A DNA stretch of 9,912 nucleotides from positions 1 through 9,912 of the forward strand of contig CAJWZI010000032.1 of the NCBI GenBank assembly GCA_913049615.1, written 5' to 3'. This document shows positions 6,834 through 9,912 of this stretch, piece after piece; the first letter of the stretch is position 1; each line of letters begins with the position of its first letter. Both the position numbers and the translations under genes were made by a program. The stretch is from an uncultured Alphaproteobacteria bacterium. Its GTDB lineage: Bacteria; Pseudomonadota; Alphaproteobacteria; GCA-2731375. The notes below the pieces were generated by a model. That model worked only from the letters and a program-made list of their open reading frames with translations, did not search any database and had not been told where the DNA came from.

Positions 6834-7988
6834 TTATTCCTTCGCACTCAACATGGGATGAACAACAGCGCCATCCTTGGTCAGGCAGACGCCGGAAACT
6901 GTTTCGTCCTCGAAATTAAAGGATACGCCACCATTTTCGCTATCAATATGTGGCGAAAGAAAATTGAATAGATTGCGGGCATACAGTTCCGAGGCGTCAG
7001 CCGCGACCCGAGCCGGAAAATTAGCATGTCCAATAATCTTAATACCTTTCACATCCTTAACCACGCCCATTTCTGATAAGGCGCAATTGCCACCATTCTC
7101 TACTGCCAGATCGACGATAACAGAGCCCGGTTTCATGGATGCTACCATGGTCTCATCCACCAAGACCGGAGCCGCTTGGCCGGGGATCAGCGCCGTACAG
7201 ATGACGATATCCTGTTTGGAGATGGTTTCCGAGATTAGGGCCGCCTGCTTCTTCTGATATTCCTCGCTCATTTGCTTGGCGTAGCCAGCTTCAGTTTCGG
7301 CTTGGGCGCTTTCCTCGTCATCGACCATTACAAATTTGGCGCCCAGGCTTTCCACTTGCTCTTTTGCCGCAGGACGTACATCGGTAGCGGAGACTACCGC
7401 CCCCAACCGTCGGGCCGTGGCGATAGCCTGCAGTCCTGCCACCCCAGCGCCCATGACAAAGACCTTGGCTGGCGTAATGGTACCCGCTGCCGTCATCATC
7501 ATTGGCAGGGCACGGCCGAATTCTTCGGTCGCATCTAGCACGGATTTGTAGCCAGCTAAATTGGCCTGACTAGACAACACGTCCATGCTTTGCGCTCGGG
7601 TGATGCGAGGCATCAATTCCATGGCGAAGGTATCGATGCCCGCTTCCGCATAGACTTCACAGTCGGCACGCCGGATAAGAGGGTTCAGCATAGCGATCAG
7701 CACCTGCCCTGATTTCATATAGGCTAACTCATTATTCCTATCCGCCTCATCCATAATCGGACGACGTACCTTCAGGATCACATCCGCGCCGTCGAGCGTG
7801 CCGGCCGCATCCGGGGCGATCGTAGCACCAGACTGCTGATAATCCGTGTCGGAAATATAGGCGCCTGCTCCGGCATCAGCCTCAACCACCACTTCAACAC
7901 CAAGCCCCACGAACTTCTTAACGGTTTCCGGCGTTGCCGCCACCCGCCGCTCGCCGGTTCGCCGTTCTTTTAATACGGCAATCTTCAT
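6834..7988 (-). CDS. pntAA: NAD(P)(+) transhydrogenase subunit alpha, part 1 (NAD-binding)
   Basis: 384 residues from the ATG at 7988, the length typical of the R. rubrum-type dI subunit. The N-terminus MKIAVLKERRTGERRVAATP is the family's usual start. The loop RITRAQSMDVLSSQANLAGYK supplies Arg128, Gln133 and Asp136, matching the catalytic Arg/Gln/Asp triad of the R. rubrum enzyme with a one-residue offset. The Rossmann motif GAGVAG is at 180-185 and Asp203 (ATDVR) should bind the adenosine ribose of NAD. This is a soluble, NAD(H)-binding, peripheral part of the transhydrogenase. The frame is open upstream to 8084, but the 32 extra residues are unlike the family and would overlap the promoter. 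AGGG lies 8 nt ahead of the ATG at 7988. It is the first gene of the pntAA-pntAB-pntB operon. Confidence 0.96.
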   Translation of the reverse strand: MKIAVLKERRTGERRVAATPETVKKFVGLGVEVVVEADAGAGAYISDTDYQQSGATIAPDAAGTLDGADVILKVRRPIMDEADRNNELAYMKSGQVLIAMLNPLIRRADCEVYAEAGIDTFAMELMPRITRAQSMDVLSSQANLAGYKSVLDATEEFGRALPMMMTAAGTITPAKVFVMGAGVAGLQAIATARRLGAVVSATDVRPAAKEQVESLGAKFVMVDDEESAQAETEAGYAKQMSEEYQKKQAALISETISKQDIVICTALIPGQAAPVLVDETMVASMKPGSVIVDLAVENGGNCALSEMGVVKDVKGIKIIGHANFPARVAADASELYARNLFNFLSPHIDSENGGVSFNFEDETVSGVCLTKDGAVVHPMLSAKE

Positions 7989-8035
7989 ATATTTAACCCT
8001 GAAAGGGAGTGCAGAACGTTCAGAAGAATGCGCGG

Positions 8036-8063
8036 AATATAGCAAGTCAAGCGCATCAAGCAA
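8036..8063 (-). promoter_or_regulatory. Likely promoter of the pnt operon
   Basis: On the minus strand TTGCTT (8063-8058) and TATATT (8041-8036) are 16 nt apart. The -10 box matches the consensus at five of six bases and the -35 box at three of six. The transcription start would be near 8029, giving a leader of about 40 nt before the pntAA ATG at 7988. Assigned by eye. Confidence 0.4.
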
Positions 8064-8316
8064 CGTATCGATTATCTCTAACAATATAAATTTTTATGGA
8101 TAATGAACTTTTCACGCGGTTCTGGAGAGAAAGTCCGGTGCACAATCGGCCCCAATATGGGGCACAGCGATGATTCGATTTGGTCACGCAGTGCAAGGCC
8201 AGCATCAAGGCTACAAACAAAATTAGCGGTGCCTTCTCAAAATAGCGCTTCACGTCTGTGTATTTGGTTCTCGAGTGCACCGAACATTGTTTGATTAAAC
8301 GAAGAAGGATCCTCAT
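8056..8316 (-). CDS. Doubtful small ORF upstream of pntAA, possible single-helix membrane protein
   Basis: 86 residues with one hydrophobic segment (APLILFVALMLALHC, about 29-43) after a charged stretch. I do not recognise it. Small single-helix proteins such as the aa3-type cytochrome oxidase subunit IV occur near pnt genes in some alphaproteobacteria, but this sequence does not clearly match one. GAGG sits too close to the ATG to be a good ribosome binding site, and the 3' end overlaps the proposed pnt promoter. It is more likely a chance frame than a gene. Confidence 0.12.
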   Translation of the reverse strand: MRILLRLIKQCSVHSRTKYTDVKRYFEKAPLILFVALMLALHCVTKSNHRCAPYWGRLCTGLSLQNRVKSSLSIKIYIVRDNRYVA

Positions 8317-8413
8317 GCCTCGACGATATCCCTGCTTTCCGACACGCTATTGCGCACATTGCCGGAAGTGTATCGCGTAGGACTGGGCGTAGGGTCTGCA
8401 GGTTTCGGCCCGG

Positions 8414-9772
8414 TCAGGGCATGTCCAGATTGAATTTCTTGAGCAAGCGCTTTTGTTTTTTCCGCATCTTTTCGAGATCAAATTCATCGATCAAATCATG
8501 GAACTGGCGGAACCAGTTCACTTCGGCGTTAAGATGCATAAAGACACCTCCCAGGCCAATGGCGGCCCGGTCCATGAAGACGAATTCCTGGGGCAGACGG
8601 ACGCCGCCCAACTCGCGCAGACCGCGATGGACCTTTTCCGCGACATCTCTCCCATAGACACCAGATTCGTTGTCTTCGCGGATGCGCCGGCTGCGGTTTT
8701 CCAAAAGTGGGCCATAGACGAAATTGGCCCACAAATTCAAAGTTTCAATCACATCCTTGTTTAGATCCATGAAGCCCCAGGTTTCATAGGCATGCACTGC
8801 CAACTCCTGATTATTGTCGCGTAAAGCGCGGTAGAGATCGATTACGCCTTGAACGAACTTCGCCTCGAACACCCGGACGCAGCCAAAATCCAGCAAATTT
8901 ACGTCCAGGTCCGGTCGGACAGAGTAGTTTCCAAGATGCGGATCGCCATGTATCACTCCGGTGCTATATAATGGTACGTACCAGGCGCGAAACATGTTCA
9001 AGGCAATAGTGTTGCGGGTTTCCAGATCGGCCTCGCGGAATTCCAGTAACGGCTGGCCACCAAGCCAGTTCATGGTCAGAAGACGCCTAGTGGATAGATT
9101 TTGCATAACCTTGGGCACATGTATGTTTTTTTCACCCTTGAGTATTTCGGCGAACAGGCCCATGTGCCGGCCTTCTCGGTCGTAGTCTAGCTCCTCCCGC
9201 AAACGCTCGCTGATTTCCTTGTGCACATTGGTGGTATCGATGGTGCGGTCATAACGCTGATAGACGGAGAATATTAGTTTGAGTTGCGCCAGGTCAGCTT
9301 CCACCGCTGAATTCATGTCAGGGTACTGTAATTTACAAGCCAGATTGACCCCATCCAATACCGCCCGATGAACTTGACCCAACGAGGCTGCGGCGGCGGC
9401 CTGATGTTCGAAGTTTTCAAAACAATTCTGCCAGTCGGAGCCCAGTTCCGAAGCCATGCGTCGCTTGACGAATAGCCAGCCCATAGCTGGGGCATTCGAT
9501 TGCAACTGGATCAATTCCTGAACGTATTCCTGCGGCAGCGCTTCGGGAATTGTGGCAAGGATTTGCGCCACTTTCATCAATGGGCCCTTCAGGCCACCAA
9601 GGGCATTTTTCAAATCTTTGGCATGGGCTGGCCGGTCGATGGAGAATCCAAAAACACGGTCGCCAGCCAGGCGGGCTGCTAGGCCACCTACGGCCGTACC
9701 AACCTTGGCATACCGGCGCATACGACCCGTGACGCTGTCGCCCTCGCCATCTCTTGTTTGGTCTTTACTCAT
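8414..9772 (-). CDS. ABC1/UbiB-family atypical protein kinase-like protein (AarF/ADCK)
   Basis: 452 residues with the ABC1 signatures in order. LMKVAQ (65-70) stands in the place of the KxGQ motif. The Ala-rich nucleotide loop AAAAASLGQVHRA (125-137) follows, then catalytic Lys147 in LACKLQYP, EELDYDRE (193-200), HGDPHLGN (275-282) and the metal-binding DFG (295-297). UbiB/ADCK proteins are ATPases or atypical kinases that support ubiquinone biosynthesis and lipid-linked processes. The glycine of KxGQ is alanine here, which I recall as common in one bacterial branch of the family. No C-terminal transmembrane pair like that of UbiB is evident; the protein ends in a Lys-rich tail, so it is probably not the canonical UbiB. 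The ATG lies 9 nt after the upstream peptidase stop, without a clear Shine-Dalgarno, consistent with coupled translation. It ends in TGA. Confidence 0.93.
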   Translation of the reverse strand: MSKDQTRDGEGDSVTGRMRRYAKVGTAVGGLAARLAGDRVFGFSIDRPAHAKDLKNALGGLKGPLMKVAQILATIPEALPQEYVQELIQLQSNAPAMGWLFVKRRMASELGSDWQNCFENFEHQAAAAASLGQVHRAVLDGVNLACKLQYPDMNSAVEADLAQLKLIFSVYQRYDRTIDTTNVHKEISERLREELDYDREGRHMGLFAEILKGEKNIHVPKVMQNLSTRRLLTMNWLGGQPLLEFREADLETRNTIALNMFRAWYVPLYSTGVIHGDPHLGNYSVRPDLDVNLLDFGCVRVFEAKFVQGVIDLYRALRDNNQELAVHAYETWGFMDLNKDVIETLNLWANFVYGPLLENRSRRIREDNESGVYGRDVAEKVHRGLRELGGVRLPQEFVFMDRAAIGLGGVFMHLNAEVNWFRQFHDLIDEFDLEKMRKKQKRLLKKFNLDMP

Positions 9773-9781
9773 GACGCATTT

Positions 9782-9912
9782 TCAGGGCAGCGCCTCTAGC
9801 TCATCGACGAATCCCTCTATCACGCCCAATCCTTGTTGCCAAAACAGAGGATCGGTCGCATCCAACTCGAATGGAGCCAGCAATTCCTTGTGCCGCAAGG
9901 TACCGCCTGCAC
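9782..9912 (-). CDS. M3-family oligoendopeptidase (PepF-like), C-terminal end only
   Basis: The last 42 codons of a minus-strand gene whose body lies beyond the right edge; stop TGA at 9782-9784. The residues AGGTLRHKELLAPF followed by DATDPLFWQQGLGVI and ending FVDELEALP match the C-terminal end of M3 zinc oligoendopeptidases as I remember them. The catalytic HExxH is outside the window. These cytosolic enzymes degrade short peptides. It directly precedes the ABC1 kinase gene, probably in one transcript. Only a short segment is visible, so the assignment rests on this C-terminal signature. Confidence 0.72.
   Translation of the reverse strand, partial: AGGTLRHKELLAPFELDATDPLFWQQGLGVIEGFVDELEALP

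Larger units (their letters stand above)
7989..8413. other. Intergenic region upstream of pntAA, no convincing gene
   Basis: 425 bp between pntAA and the ABC1 kinase gene. It holds the likely pnt promoter (8036-8063), an AT-rich segment around 8066-8100, and a small hairpin GCCCC/GGGGC with loop AATAT (8149-8163). It also holds a minus-strand open frame 8056-8316 (86 codons) with a hydrophobic stretch APLILFVALMLALHC. That frame has no good ribosome binding site, and its composition, rich in Cys, His and Arg, argues against a real protein. I see no tRNA, no intrinsic terminator for the ABC1 gene and no clear riboswitch. Confidence 0.5.

Noticed and set aside
7989..8084. N-terminal extension of pntAA up to 8084
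   Set aside because: The family starts at MKIAVLKERR, and the extension overlaps a promoter-like -10 box and reads as non-conserved sequence.
8136..8282. Inverted repeat CGGTGCAC (8136-8143) and GTGCACCG (8275-8282)
   Set aside because: Only 8 bp long, 131 bp apart, and the core GTGCAC is itself palindromic; probably chance.
8103..8294. Plus-strand 63-codon frame in the pntAA upstream gap
   Set aside because: Ser/Arg-rich sequence with no recognisable motif and no ribosome binding site.

Overview
The window looks like part of an alphaproteobacterial chromosome, plausibly a marine Rhodospirillales-like lineage. The evidence is the three-gene proton-translocating transhydrogenase (pntAA, pntAB, pntB) of the Rhodospirillum rubrum type, the adjacent pair of an M3 oligoendopeptidase and an ABC1/UbiB kinase, and a UGSC-family selenoprotein of the kind I recall from marine metagenomes. 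Base composition is moderate and even, and I see no IS element, phage gene, tRNA, rRNA or CRISPR array.

Left third (1-3194, minus strand): a tightly packed operon transcribed right to left. It encodes a luciferase-like flavin/F420 oxidoreductase, then a YtcJ-type (Amidohydro_3) metal-dependent hydrolase, then a COG0523/CobW-type G3E GTPase that runs off the window. The hydrolase stop codon and the GTPase start codon are directly adjacent (TAAATG), so a metal chaperone appears to be translationally coupled to a metalloenzyme.

Centre (3263-4912, plus strand): divergent from that operon, across a 68-bp gap, lies the most notable gene. A plain ORF scan shows two ORFs, 3263-3538 and 3578-4912. 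They are in the same frame, and the intervening UGA (3536-3538) sits exactly at the U of a U-G-S-C motif. Read as selenocysteine, the whole is one 549-residue protein with Sec at residue 92, followed by a foldable hairpin that could be the bacterial SECIS element. UGA also ends this same gene and two others in the window, so this is local recoding and not a changed genetic code.

Right half (5133-9912, minus strand): pntB, pntAB and pntAA form a compact operon that couples the proton-motive force to NADPH production. A plausible promoter lies just upstream of pntAA. A 425-bp stretch with no convincing gene separates it from an ABC1/UbiB-family atypical kinase, which directly follows the 3' end of an M3-family oligoendopeptidase gene.

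Working together: the pnt operon is general redox housekeeping. The divergent selenoprotein/oxidoreductase/hydrolase/GTPase group looks like an accessory metabolic module with a redox-active selenol. Its substrate cannot be read from the sequence.
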